Numbered from the stretch's first letter, positions 1-8,024 are shown. The stretch is 13,304 bases of DNA from Pseudomonadota bacterium (GCA_022563075.1 JADFOC010000021.1:1-13304); one strand, 5' to 3'. Numbers and translations: made by a program. The notes: a model not told the origin generated them from the letters alone.

Positions 1-1281
1 GTGAAAGGAACCTGGACCAGTCCGGAATCCCCGATGCAATGGGTCAAGCCGGGGCTGGCCGGCACCGTACATTTCGACACTTTACCGCCGATTGAACCAC
101 TAGCCATCCTGCCGTCCAGGTACTTGCCAGAGCAATTGCTGCGGCATGTTCAGAGGCTTACCGTGCTCAGTATGCAGGGGCGAGGAATCGGCACAGAGGG
201 CCTGAATGCAGCGTCGCTTTACATTGCCGATCAGTTCAGAGCGATCGGCCTGCAACCGGTTGCGGGCACCTTCATACAGCGTTGGAGTGAAACACTTGCG
301 GGGCTGGGGATAACCGACATGGCCAATGTGGTTGGCATGATCGCCGGAGTCAACCGAGAGTTAAGCTCGGCACCAGTGGTGTTGGGGGCCCACTTCGATC
401 ATCTGGGGATTGATGCACAGACCGGACAGCCCTATCCCGGTGCCGATGATAATGCATCGGGCATCAGTATTCTAATTGAGGTAGCCGCAAAACTTTCCCG
501 AGACTTCACCCCACAACGACCGATACTGTTTGTTGCTTTCACCGGTGAAGAATCCGGCCTGCTCGGCTCGCAACACCTGGTTGAAAATCCTCCAGGTAGT
601 TTTCAGACGGAAGACATTTTCGCCATGATTAATCTCGATGCAGTAGGCAGATTGGAAGCTCGAACATTGCAAGTGTTTGCCACCGACAGTGCTTACGAGT
701 GGCCTTTCATGGCGCAGGGAATTGGCTTCAGCATCGGTGTCGAATCCACATTTCCACAGCAGACTATTGCCAGTAGTGATCACCTTAGTTTTCTCAATGC
801 GGGGATACCGGCACTCCATCTATTCAGTGGAGTGCATGGTGACTATCACCGGACAAGCGATACCGCAGCCAAGCTCGATGCTGCAGGAATGTCAGATATT
901 GCGTTGTGGGTGGAAGAGGCGATGCTCTATCTGGCCGATCGCACCGAGCCACTCACAGTGACTCTGGCGGGATTTGAAAATGCCGACGCAGGAGTGCAAC
1001 GCGGGTCGGCTGGACCGAGGGAAGCGAGCTTGGGAACAGTACCCGATTTTGGCTATGTTGGTGAGGGTGTGCGTATCTCGGGTGTCACGCCAAATAGCGC
1101 AGCGGCCGACGCGGGGCTTATAGCAGGTGATGTGTTGCTGAGTTACAACAATCAACCATTACCGGATCTGCAGAGCTATTCCAACCTGTTGCGACAATCG
1201 GCTCCAGGTGATTCCGTGCAGATAGAGGTACAGCGGGGACGACAAACTTTCACTGTCGAAGTTGTATTGAAGGCACGCTAG
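1..1281 (+). CDS. M28-family zinc metallopeptidase with C-terminal PDZ domain (5' end probably outside window)
   Basis: A zinc-dependent exopeptidase of family M28, expected to trim peptides outside the cytoplasm. Visible metal and catalytic motifs are GAHFDH (residues 129-134), GADDNASG (147-154), TGEESG (181-186, the Glu pair holding the general base and a zinc ligand), NLDAVGR (211-217) and the late zinc ligand in YHRTSD (282-287), so the core looks intact. Residues about 349-426 form a PDZ domain (EGVRISGVTPNSAAADAGLIAGD then a strand-rich tail) that probably binds substrate or a partner C-terminus. The frame is open from base 1. The first codon is GTG, but no ribosome site or signal peptide is visible, and the first ~60 residues read like a linker from an earlier domain. 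I therefore infer a larger exported protein starting left of the window. The family call is firm; the start is not. Confidence 0.9.
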   Translation: MKGTWTSPESPMQWVKPGLAGTVHFDTLPPIEPLAILPSRYLPEQLLRHVQRLTVLSMQGRGIGTEGLNAASLYIADQFRAIGLQPVAGTFIQRWSETLAGLGITDMANVVGMIAGVNRELSSAPVVLGAHFDHLGIDAQTGQPYPGADDNASGISILIEVAAKLSRDFTPQRPILFVAFTGEESGLLGSQHLVENPPGSFQTEDIFAMINLDAVGRLEARTLQVFATDSAYEWPFMAQGIGFSIGVESTFPQQTIASSDHLSFLNAGIPALHLFSGVHGDYHRTSDTAAKLDAAGMSDIALWVEEAMLYLADRTEPLTVTLAGFENADAGVQRGSAGPREASLGTVPDFGYVGEGVRISGVTPNSAAADAGLIAGDVLLSYNNQPLPDLQSYSNLLRQSAPGDSVQIEVQRGRQTFTVEVVLKAR

Positions 1282-1288
1282 CGAATTT

Positions 1289-1483
1289 CTAGCCAAGCGC
1301 GTTAAATACCAGGCCGCCGATGACAAACAAAATCGCCAAGTAAACCAGCTTCCGGTTAACACTGTTTTTGGGTGTTGACCAGTTATAGGTCTCCTCTTCC
1401 ACAAACAAACAATTATGCTGCCGCTTAAACCGTTTCACACTAAACTCCGTAATAAATGCCCGCTCACAATTATTACAACCCAC
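1289..1483 (-). CDS. Possible small membrane protein with N-terminal CxxC (doubtful)
   Basis: A 64-codon frame with a GTG start, ending 7 bases from the stop of the convergent M28 gene. The product would begin with Cys-Asn-Asn-Cys (residues 3-6), followed by a basic stretch (residues ~17-22) and a third Cys at 25. It ends in one hydrophobic segment (residues ~45-62) preceded by Arg-Lys, as in a tail-anchored membrane protein. I do not recognise a family. Against it: no Shine-Dalgarno sequence precedes the GTG, and an in-frame TGA lies at 1504-1502, so the start cannot lie far upstream. For it: the charged head, membrane tail and convergent, non-overlapping position are those of a real small gene rather than a shadow. 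It could also be chance. Confidence 0.33.
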   Translation of the reverse strand: MGCNNCERAFITEFSVKRFKRQHNCLFVEEETYNWSTPKNSVNRKLVYLAILFVIGGLVFNALG

Positions 1484-1602
1484 TAACCGGGCTAAGCGGA
1501 GTCAAGAAAAAGGCAAAGTGACGCTCAATAATGACGAAAGATGGCAAGCTGAGTAGATATCGGCGGTTATTCAATCCACCCAATGCGATTGGTTCCTCAT
1601 CA

Positions 1603-1632
1603 CCCAATTGCAACTAATTGTTTCTAATTGGG
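1603..1632. repeat. Three AATTG boxes on a 10-bp period inside a CCCAATT/AATTGGG inverted repeat
   Basis: AATTG occurs at 1606-1610, 1616-1620 and 1626-1630, one DNA turn apart, so all three would face the same side of the helix. The outermost bases form CCCAATT (1603-1609) and AATTGGG (1626-1632), a perfect 7-bp inverted repeat with a 16-base loop. It lies about 110 bases before the DUF5916 start and overlaps the only weak -35 candidate. A regulator binding site is an inference. Confidence 0.45.
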
Positions 1633-1675
1633 GAAAGACGCGGTATTTCAGATATAGTTGCCGGTGATTCAGTAG

Positions 1676-1693
1676 TGGAATAATGGCATTCCA
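1676..1693. repeat. Inverted repeat TGGAAT-N6-ATTCCA
   Basis: Perfect 6-bp arms around a 6-base centre, 47 bases upstream of the DUF5916 start codon. It could be an operator or a small hairpin in the 5' leader. No U-tract follows, so it is not an intrinsic terminator. Confidence 0.35.
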
Positions 1694-1739
1694 TTAATAT
1701 TTTCATGTAGCAAAAGCTTCCACTAACAGGGTCCGTTTT

Positions 1740-4136
1740 ATGTCTCATGGTTTCGCTTCCAACTTGCAACTGGCTATAGCTGTCTTGCTAGCGTCGATAG
1801 TCTGCTCTATTTCATTGGCCCAAGTTGCTATTCCTCAATTGACCCGCGTCGATGAAGACGAAGCCAATATTCGACTGGATGGCTTTGTCGACGAAGCGAT
1901 CTGGCAACGCATCCCGGTTATCGATGGCATGAAGGTGATCGATCCGGATACTCTGGCGGATACACCCTATGCAACCCATGTCAGGATTTTCTACACCGAA
2001 AGAGGAATTTACGTAGGGGCTATCAACTACCAGCCTCCAGGGACCTTGGTGGCGCGCATGACTTCCCGAGATACACAATTGGACCGAGATGGTTTCGTGG
2101 TTGGCCTGGATGCATCGGGTGAAGGTCTCTACGGCTATTTCCTGCGAATTAATCTGGGTGATTCAATGACCGATGGAACGCTACTACCGGAGCGTACCAT
2201 GAACATGCAGTGGGATGGATCCTGGGATGGACGTACCCAGGCACTGGAAGAGGGCTGGAGCGTCGAGTATTTCATTCCCTGGTCGATGATGCCGTTGCCG
2301 AAGGTTGATCAGACCCGACAGATCGGCATTTATCTGGAACGACAAGTTGGTCACCTCGGTGGTGAAGCTTGGTCTAATCCGCCGCTACCACGGACCGTAA
2401 ACCAATATTTGTCCGCCTTCGAAAAATATGAATTGAGAGATATTGAACCCAGGAGGCAACTCACCTATTATCCGTTTGCGTCAATTGTCTATGATGGCAT
2501 TAAGCATGAAGTGGAATCTCGCGTGGGGACAGATTTTTATTGGCGACCCACTACAAACACTCTTTTCTCCGCGACGCTCAATCCCGATTTCGGCACGGTG
2601 GAATCGGACGATGTGGTGGTCAACCTGACTGCTTTCGAAACCTTCTTCCCAGAAAAGCGAACATTCTTCCTGGAAGGACAGGACATATTTAATACTTCGC
2701 CGCGCACCTCTGGTCGCGGCGGCCCTGGTGGCCCCATCTCTTTATTGAATACACGTCGTATCGGGGGTGCTGCTCGATTTGAACTGCCCAGCGAAATTTC
2801 TGTTATACCGACTGACCTCAGTCGGCCTACCGATCTATTAGGTGCAGTCAAGCTTACTGGCCAGAATGGGAACTGGCGTTATGGAACCTTGTTGGCCGCA
2901 GAAGATGAATCCGTTGTGCACGGCACACTTCAGGACGGTACCCGTGTCAATTTGCAGGCGAATGGCAGGGACTTTAGCATCGCCCGAATCCTGTATGAAG
3001 ACACCAGTGCCGGAGGACGCCGCGCCATTGGCTGGATGGGAACAGATGTCTCACACCCGGATATAGACGCTACGGTTAACTCTGTGGATATGCACTATTT
3101 CTCGGCAGACAGTAAGTGGGTAATTGACAGCCAGTTAATGCACAGTGATGTGAATGGCGTCACCGGCGTCGGCTTTCTGGCCGACGTTGGCTACAGACCT
3201 GAGCGAGGTGTCCAGCATCACCTCAGTGCGACCTATATTGATGATGAATTCGACATCAATGATCTGGGATTCTTGAGCCGTAATGATCAGGTAAATCTGG
3301 ATTACAGCTATTTTTTGAATGAATCCGATATTCCAGGTCTACGTACACGCAGCACCAGCATACATATTACCAACCGTTGGAATACAGCGGGTCAACCAGT
3401 GCTGACAGGCGCCTTCTTAAATAGAACTTATACCAATCTGGCCAGCAATAGTTTTAATTTCAGCCTGCGTTATTTTCCGCCGCGGATAGACGATCGATTG
3501 GGGCGCGGCACTGGCGATTTCAAAATACCAGAACGCTGGGGAGTAAATCTTGGAATTAGTACCGATCGAGCTAAATCTCTTGCTTACCGAGTCAGTATCA
3601 ATGCCAGTCAGGAGGATCTTGGCCCCGCCCAACTTGAAGGCTCTGCCGGTGTGGTGTGGCGACCGAATGACCGTTTCTCAGTCGATCTGAACTTGAGCTA
3701 TGCCGATCGTGAAGCCCTGCTGGTGCATCGAGGAGACGGCGCTTATACCAGTTTTGAATCGCACCAGTGGGCGCCACGAATGGAGATGAATTATTTCATC
3801 ACGGCCAAGCAGCAATTGCGTTTCAGTGCACAATGGACCGCACTCAAAGCCTTCGAAGATCGTTTCTGGCAGGTGAATCCAAACCGGCGAGACTTTCTTG
3901 AAACCGTAACCAATCCGGACGCTGGCGCGGATAATTTTGTGGTGAGTCGTCTAACCTTCCAGGCGCGCTATCGCTGGGAAATTGCGCCATTGTCGGATCT
4001 ATTTATCGTGTATACCCGCGGCAGCAATCTGCCAAGCAACAGTTTCTTCACCTTTCAGGACCTGCTAGAACAATCCTGGAATGATAAGATCGTGGACACC
4101 ATAGCCATTAAGTTGCGATACCGACTGGGCTCCTAG
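1740..4136 (+). CDS. DUF5916 protein with N-terminal CBM9-like domain, outer-membrane type
   Basis: A 798-residue exported protein. Residues 1 to ~28 are a signal peptide with a likely cut after SLA-Gln. Residues ~40-230 look like a CBM9-type sugar-binding beta sandwich, with the hallmark RLDGFVDEAIWQ (45-56) opening. The rest is the DUF5916 region, marked by NPDFGTVESDDVVVNLTAFE and FFPEKRTFFLEGQDIF (about 281-316) and then many alternating strands typical of a beta-barrel up to the last residues. A Gly-rich loop (RGGPGGP, near 323-329) sits after the signature. The ATG at 1740 follows an AGGG (1728-1731) at 8 bases, which supports this start. The biochemical role of the family is not established. 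An outer-membrane location is inferred from the barrel-like pattern. The glycerophosphodiesterase gene follows on the same strand and may be co-transcribed. Confidence 0.9.
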   Translation: MSHGFASNLQLAIAVLLASIVCSISLAQVAIPQLTRVDEDEANIRLDGFVDEAIWQRIPVIDGMKVIDPDTLADTPYATHVRIFYTERGIYVGAINYQPPGTLVARMTSRDTQLDRDGFVVGLDASGEGLYGYFLRINLGDSMTDGTLLPERTMNMQWDGSWDGRTQALEEGWSVEYFIPWSMMPLPKVDQTRQIGIYLERQVGHLGGEAWSNPPLPRTVNQYLSAFEKYELRDIEPRRQLTYYPFASIVYDGIKHEVESRVGTDFYWRPTTNTLFSATLNPDFGTVESDDVVVNLTAFETFFPEKRTFFLEGQDIFNTSPRTSGRGGPGGPISLLNTRRIGGAARFELPSEISVIPTDLSRPTDLLGAVKLTGQNGNWRYGTLLAAEDESVVHGTLQDGTRVNLQANGRDFSIARILYEDTSAGGRRAIGWMGTDVSHPDIDATVNSVDMHYFSADSKWVIDSQLMHSDVNGVTGVGFLADVGYRPERGVQHHLSATYIDDEFDINDLGFLSRNDQVNLDYSYFLNESDIPGLRTRSTSIHITNRWNTAGQPVLTGAFLNRTYTNLASNSFNFSLRYFPPRIDDRLGRGTGDFKIPERWGVNLGISTDRAKSLAYRVSINASQEDLGPAQLEGSAGVVWRPNDRFSVDLNLSYADREALLVHRGDGAYTSFESHQWAPRMEMNYFITAKQQLRFSAQWTALKAFEDRFWQVNPNRRDFLETVTNPDAGADNFVVSRLTFQARYRWEIAPLSDLFIVYTRGSNLPSNSFFTFQDLLEQSWNDKIVDTIAIKLRYRLGS

Positions 4137-4272
4137 GGTTTCAACTTAAGTTTTGTGGTGCTGTAAGCTACCTTAATCGCCGTGCAACTTGTAAGATGAA
4201 TGACGGCATTGCTTGTAACTACTGATGCTTCCTCTACTAGTCCTGAGTCGATCAGATAAAACGGTACTATTC

Positions 4273-5307
4273 ATGCGCCTATCCATACTAAACTTCCGCC
4301 TGACCCTGGCAGTTGGTGTATTACTGATGGCAACAACGATTTCCTCACAAGTGCAAGCGCAAAAAATCGTGGTAGCCCACCGTGGTGCCAGTGGTTATCT
4401 GCCCGAACATACCCTGCAGGCAAAGGCCATGGCTTTCGCCATGGGAGCGGATTACCTTGAACAAGATGTGGTGATGACCAAAGATGGTCAATTGTTGGTG
4501 CTGCACGACATCACTCTGGATCGCACTACCGATGTGGCGGCAATCTATCCAGGCAGAGCCCGAGGTGATGGTCGGAATTATGTTATCGATTTCACCCTCG
4601 CTGAGTTAAGGCAACTGCACGTCAACGAGGCTGTGCGCGATAGAAATGGAGAACGCAGTGCTGTCTATCCATCGCGTTTTCCTGTTGGTGCGTCAGCTTT
4701 TCGGCTAAACACTCTGGCTGAAGAGATCGAGATGATTCAGGGCATGAACCGATCAACTGGACGAGATGTCGGTATTTATCCTGAGGTGAAATCACCGGAG
4801 TTTCATCGAGCAGAAGGCAGGGACTTGAGTACGGCTATTGTGCAAATGCTGAAGCAATATGGCTACACGTCAAAACAGGACAAAGTCTTTCTTCAAACTT
4901 TCAGCTTCGATGAGCTCAAGATTCTTCACGATGAAATTCTTCCAGACGCCGGTGTTGAGCTAAATCTGGTGCAGCTAGTCAGTGGTGAAGAATCTTATAA
5001 ATGGATGCTTGTTGAAGAGGGTATGAAAACAGTTGCTCAATACGCCGATGGTTTCGGGCCAGAAAAATCTCTCATCATTGCGAGCGATTCAACTAAGGGT
5101 GATATTATAATAAGCGATCTGGTTAAATTTGCTCACGCCAATGGTATGCAAGTCCATCCATACACTTTTCGGCTGGATACGGGGCAGGTACCACAGTATG
5201 TGGATAGCTATGAAGAAATGCTCGAGCTATTCTATTTCGAAGCTGATATAGATGGTGTGTTTACGGATTTTCCGGATAGAGCAGTGAATTTCTTAAACAA
5301 TCGTTAA
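4273..5307 (+). CDS. glpQ: Periplasmic glycerophosphodiester phosphodiesterase (GlpQ type)
   Basis: Hydrolyses glycerophosphodiesters, the head groups left by phospholipid breakdown, to glycerol-3-phosphate plus an alcohol. The TIM-barrel GDPD motifs are complete: AHRGASGYLPEHT (residues 35-47, with catalytic His36 and the metal ligand Glu45), LEQDVVMTKDGQLLVLHD (62-79, with Glu63, Asp65 and catalytic His78), PEVKSP in mid-protein, QTFSFDELK, and the closing DGVFTDFPD. I chose the ATG at 4273 (344 residues) because it begins directly with a signal peptide ending near VQA-Gln, so the enzyme is exported. An in-frame ATG at 4225 would add 16 residues. Neither start has a good ribosome site. Length agrees with E. 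coli GlpQ (358). It lies 136 bases after the DUF5916 gene and converges on the receptor gene, 32 bases apart. No Pho box was seen. Confidence 0.93.
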   Translation: MRLSILNFRLTLAVGVLLMATTISSQVQAQKIVVAHRGASGYLPEHTLQAKAMAFAMGADYLEQDVVMTKDGQLLVLHDITLDRTTDVAAIYPGRARGDGRNYVIDFTLAELRQLHVNEAVRDRNGERSAVYPSRFPVGASAFRLNTLAEEIEMIQGMNRSTGRDVGIYPEVKSPEFHRAEGRDLSTAIVQMLKQYGYTSKQDKVFLQTFSFDELKILHDEILPDAGVELNLVQLVSGEESYKWMLVEEGMKTVAQYADGFGPEKSLIIASDSTKGDIIISDLVKFAHANGMQVHPYTFRLDTGQVPQYVDSYEEMLELFYFEADIDGVFTDFPDRAVNFLNNR

Positions 5308-5339
5308 TATTTTCCAGCTGGTATCGATGCAGCGCGTCA

Positions 5340-7817
5340 TCAGAATCGGTATCGAATGCCAATAAACCCAGCTCTGGGCGCTCCCGGTCCAAGAAATATC
5401 GGATTCACCAGTTCTGCAAATATCGGTAAGTCCACTTCATTTGGTGCTTCACCCAGTAGCCCAAAGCTCTCAAACTCTTTGTCGAACAGATTTTCGACCT
5501 TGGCGAAAATTTGTAGCTCGTCATTGATGTTATAGCGAGCACGTATCTTTACTACCGTATATCCAGATACTTGGCTTAACTGGTTGGATTCATCGCCGCG
5601 TATGACCTGGCTATCGTTACTCACCATATTGATACCAAAATTAAAGCGATCATTGACTTGATAGTCAGCCGACAGTTTGAACTGGTTTTGCGGGATGCCC
5701 GGAATGCGGTCGCCACTGCGCACGCCGATCTTACCCTCCGCATCGGCGAAAGCATGATGCGGGCTTAGTACCTGAAAATCATCTTCAAAAGTGGCATCTA
5801 TATAGCTGTAAGCAAGCATCCACCTAAGATTCCGCCATTGGCCGCGCAGGCTACTCTCGAAGCCTGCGCGTCGAGTCTTATCCACGTTGGCGAATAAACC
5901 CGTGGAGCGCCCGGTAGTTTGAAATAGAATGTCGTCTTCATTGGTTGTATGAAAAATACTGAAGGAATAGCTGAGTTCACGAATATAACCCCTTGCGCCG
6001 AATTCAAAATTGCGTGCCACCACATCATCGAGTGGGGGGTCTGCCAGGAAGGCGTTGGGCAGGCGACATTCGAAATCGACAGCATCGGGGTCTTCTCCGT
6101 CAGCAACTGCAAAGCCAACGGCCAGCTCAAAAACACCCTCATTACAGGCCAATTCGATTGGAGTAGGTGCGCGTGAAGATTCGCTGTAAGAAGCGTACAA
6201 ATTATGGTCGGTGGTAGCTTGCCAGGTGATACCAATAGCTGGGTTGATCCGAAAAAAAGCATGACTGCCATTCAGCTCGGGTCGGGCTCCAGATTTGTCC
6301 CTGAGTTTAACGCCGGTGTCATTGGCGCGAGCCGAAATGGTCAGTGCCAGCTTGTCGGTTAGATCCATGGTGTTAGTGAAATAAAGACTTCTGGTTTCAG
6401 TTTCTGTATTGATAAATATGGCATCTTCGTCGACAAACGTCCCCGTTCCTAAGCCGGTTGTGAGACGAGTTACAGGATCGAGGTCAGCAAGTTCAACGAC
6501 AGCGTTAAAATTTGATTCTCCCCTGAAGTAAGCGCCTCCCACGATCAATTGACTGTTGTAGCCCAGAAAATTACCGCGCAGAGTCCATTGGAAATCTCCA
6601 CCAGTGCTTACCTGCTTGCGATCGCTCAAATTACTAATGCCTTGATCTGACAGCTTGCCAGTTCCCGATAGATCACCATCGTTGAAACCTTGCAGATTAA
6701 AATTAGTGGCCACATCCAATATCGAAGCGGTCATGTTAAGGAAATCTTCCAGATTACTGGCGCTGGTAAACTGATTGGTACAAATATCGGTGTTATCCAG
6801 AGCCAGCTGTTCCAGGTCGGTTTTTTCCAGGCCAGAAAGCAGCGCTGCTTCACCGCCGAATTCACAAATAGAAAAATCAGAACCATCACCATTGAAGGAA
6901 TTGGTTTTATTTTTCCGATAAAAGAGATTGCCGCCAAAGCTTATGCTGGTACTAACAACTTGGGAAAAATCCAGGCTGATCATCTGCATATCGTTAGCCG
7001 TTATATCAGGACCCGTAAAGATAGCTTCCCGATCCAGGTCCAGCAACTCTACCGGAGAGGCACCGTTACCGATCAGGTCAGAATCACCGATTTGAAAATT
7101 AAGATTCAAACGAGTCAATTCGGACCGCCAGCCGATACTGCCATAAAAGTTTAGCGCTTCAGATTTAGAGTGGTCACGCCAGCCGTCTTCATCAAAGTAT
7201 TCCAGGTTGCCGTAATAACTAAGAGAGCCATTGTTACCCCCCGTTTCGATGTTGGCGGTGGTGCGGCCAAACGAACCGGTGCTGACTTCGACGCCTGAGC
7301 CATCAAAACTGAATCCATTTTTCATCGTCAGTGCCAGAGAACCGCCCAGGCTGTTGAGTCCAAACAATGGATTGGCGCCACCGCTGAGAGTAACATTCTG
7401 AATAGCAGATTGAGGTAACAAATCCCAATGAACCGCGTCGCCAAGCGGTTCATTAATCCGCACACCATTTTGATACACGGAGATACCCTGAGCCAGGCCC
7501 AGTAGCGGTGAGGCGGTGAATCCCCGGTATTGCAAGTCCGGTTGCAGAGGATTGTTTTGAGCATCGTTGAGGGAAACACTGGCGAAGTTCTGCCGCAAGA
7601 AATCGGCAATACCAAGCACGTTAGCCTGGTCGAGATCGTTAGCATTGCCGACTTGAACTGGGAAAGGAATCTTGTTCAGATCGAGGCCGGCACCCACTGG
7701 TACCACGCCAATTATGAGGATTTCCTCGGGATCTTGAGACAGAGCCTGAGCAGCAAATTGTAAGGCAAACAATGACGAGAATAAGAAAATTAGAGTGCCA
7801 CGCACAAATCTCTCCAA
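5340..7817 (-). CDS. TonB-dependent outer-membrane receptor
   Basis: An outer-membrane gated channel that imports a scarce ligand (siderophore, vitamin, sugar or peptide; not determinable here) using TonB energy. I start it at the TTG at 7817 (825 residues). AAAGAGG precedes that codon by 8 bases, the signal peptide then begins at once (hydrophobic to ~28), and the promoter lies just upstream. A longer reading to a TTG at 7877 would start upstream of that promoter. A TonB-box-like EEILIIG (31-37) leads into the plug (~45-170), with YRGF, the ISVYQNGVRINEP stretch and the NPLFGLNSLGGSLAL segment. The barrel runs to the C-terminal RYRF, ending in the aromatic residue typical of barrel proteins. 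Cys pairs 318/346 and 558/584 lie in probable surface loops and may form disulfides. No N-terminal STN signalling domain is present. Confidence 0.93.
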   Translation of the reverse strand: MERFVRGTLIFLFSSLFALQFAAQALSQDPEEILIIGVVPVGAGLDLNKIPFPVQVGNANDLDQANVLGIADFLRQNFASVSLNDAQNNPLQPDLQYRGFTASPLLGLAQGISVYQNGVRINEPLGDAVHWDLLPQSAIQNVTLSGGANPLFGLNSLGGSLALTMKNGFSFDGSGVEVSTGSFGRTTANIETGGNNGSLSYYGNLEYFDEDGWRDHSKSEALNFYGSIGWRSELTRLNLNFQIGDSDLIGNGASPVELLDLDREAIFTGPDITANDMQMISLDFSQVVSTSISFGGNLFYRKNKTNSFNGDGSDFSICEFGGEAALLSGLEKTDLEQLALDNTDICTNQFTSASNLEDFLNMTASILDVATNFNLQGFNDGDLSGTGKLSDQGISNLSDRKQVSTGGDFQWTLRGNFLGYNSQLIVGGAYFRGESNFNAVVELADLDPVTRLTTGLGTGTFVDEDAIFINTETETRSLYFTNTMDLTDKLALTISARANDTGVKLRDKSGARPELNGSHAFFRINPAIGITWQATTDHNLYASYSESSRAPTPIELACNEGVFELAVGFAVADGEDPDAVDFECRLPNAFLADPPLDDVVARNFEFGARGYIRELSYSFSIFHTTNEDDILFQTTGRSTGLFANVDKTRRAGFESSLRGQWRNLRWMLAYSYIDATFEDDFQVLSPHHAFADAEGKIGVRSGDRIPGIPQNQFKLSADYQVNDRFNFGINMVSNDSQVIRGDESNQLSQVSGYTVVKIRARYNINDELQIFAKVENLFDKEFESFGLLGEAPNEVDLPIFAELVNPIFLGPGAPRAGFIGIRYRF

Positions 7818-7825
7818 TACAACAA

Positions 7826-7832
7826 CCTCTTT
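7826..7832 (-). promoter_or_regulatory. Ribosome binding site that fixes the receptor start at TTG 7817
   Basis: Minus-strand AAAGAGG ends 8 bases before the TTG at 7817. This is the only good Shine-Dalgarno match near the 5' end of this frame and decides between the TTG codons at 7817 and 7877. Confidence 0.7.
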
Positions 7833-7855
7833 GTCAGATATACACAGGGCTGGGC

Positions 7856-7884
7856 AGTATAACAGATGGGCCAACAAGGCCTAA
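7856..7884 (-). promoter_or_regulatory. Extended -10 promoter for the TonB-dependent receptor
   Basis: On the minus strand TGT precedes TATACT (-10 at 7861-7856), an extended -10 with 5 of 6 consensus bases. Seventeen bases upstream the -35 position is TTAGGC (7884-7879), a poor match and therefore likely to need the extended -10. Transcription would begin near 7849, leaving a leader of about 30 bases that contains the AAAGAGG site. Confidence 0.6.
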
Positions 7885-7896
7885 TTACCATTAGGC
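7879..7896. promoter_or_regulatory. Inverted repeat GCCTAAT-TACC-ATTAGGC, probable operator at the receptor promoter
   Basis: Perfect 7-bp arms around a 4-base centre. The left arm coincides with the -35 position of the receptor promoter on the minus strand, where a repressor dimer would block RNA polymerase. It does not resemble the Fur box as I know it. The regulator is unknown. Confidence 0.5.
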
Positions 7897-7947
7897 AAGG
7901 ATTTCGCTCAGTGGTTTGGCGGGTACACACCGAGGGACCAGTTTTTT

Positions 7948-7976
7948 TTGACGACGGCTTCGCTGGCAGTTAAATT
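7948..7976 (+). promoter_or_regulatory. Sigma-70-type promoter for the short-chain dehydrogenase
   Basis: TTGACG (7948-7953, 5 of 6 consensus) and TAAATT (7971-7976, 4 of 6) are separated by exactly 17 bases. A run of eight T immediately precedes and overlaps the -35. The expected start near 7983 gives a leader of about 40 bases before the ATG at 8025, which has GGAG at 8016-8019. Confidence 0.6.
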
Positions 7977-8024
7977 TAGTCAATTATTTAGGCAAACAGA
8001 TTCAAAACACTTACTGGAGACGAG

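Larger units (their letters stand above)
1484..1739. other. Intergenic region upstream of the DUF5916 gene; repeats and possible promoter
   Basis: I see no plus-strand gene here. The region should carry the promoter of the gene at 1740. It holds a CCAAT-GCG-ATTGG inverted repeat (1580-1592), three AATTG pentamers at exact 10-base intervals (1606, 1616, 1626), a TATAGT -10-like hexamer (1653-1658) with only a weak -35 (TTGGGG, 1628-1633, spacer 19), and a TGGAAT-N6-ATTCCA inverted repeat (1676-1693). No site is strong enough to name a regulator. Confidence 0.5.

Noticed and set aside
5308..5339. Bidirectional terminator between the convergent glpQ and receptor genes
   Set aside because: The 32-base gap has only a short CCAGCTGG palindrome and no stem followed by a T-run.
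5798..6271. 157-codon minus-strand frame within the receptor gene
   Set aside because: Same-strand, out-of-frame overlap with a continuous beta-barrel coding region. Its composition is that of a shifted reading and shows no motifs.
6690..7154. 154-codon plus-strand frame antisense to the TonB-dependent receptor gene
   Set aside because: It lies wholly inside a well-supported receptor gene, has no ribosome site, and its translation shows no domain or membrane pattern. It is a shadow of the coding strand.
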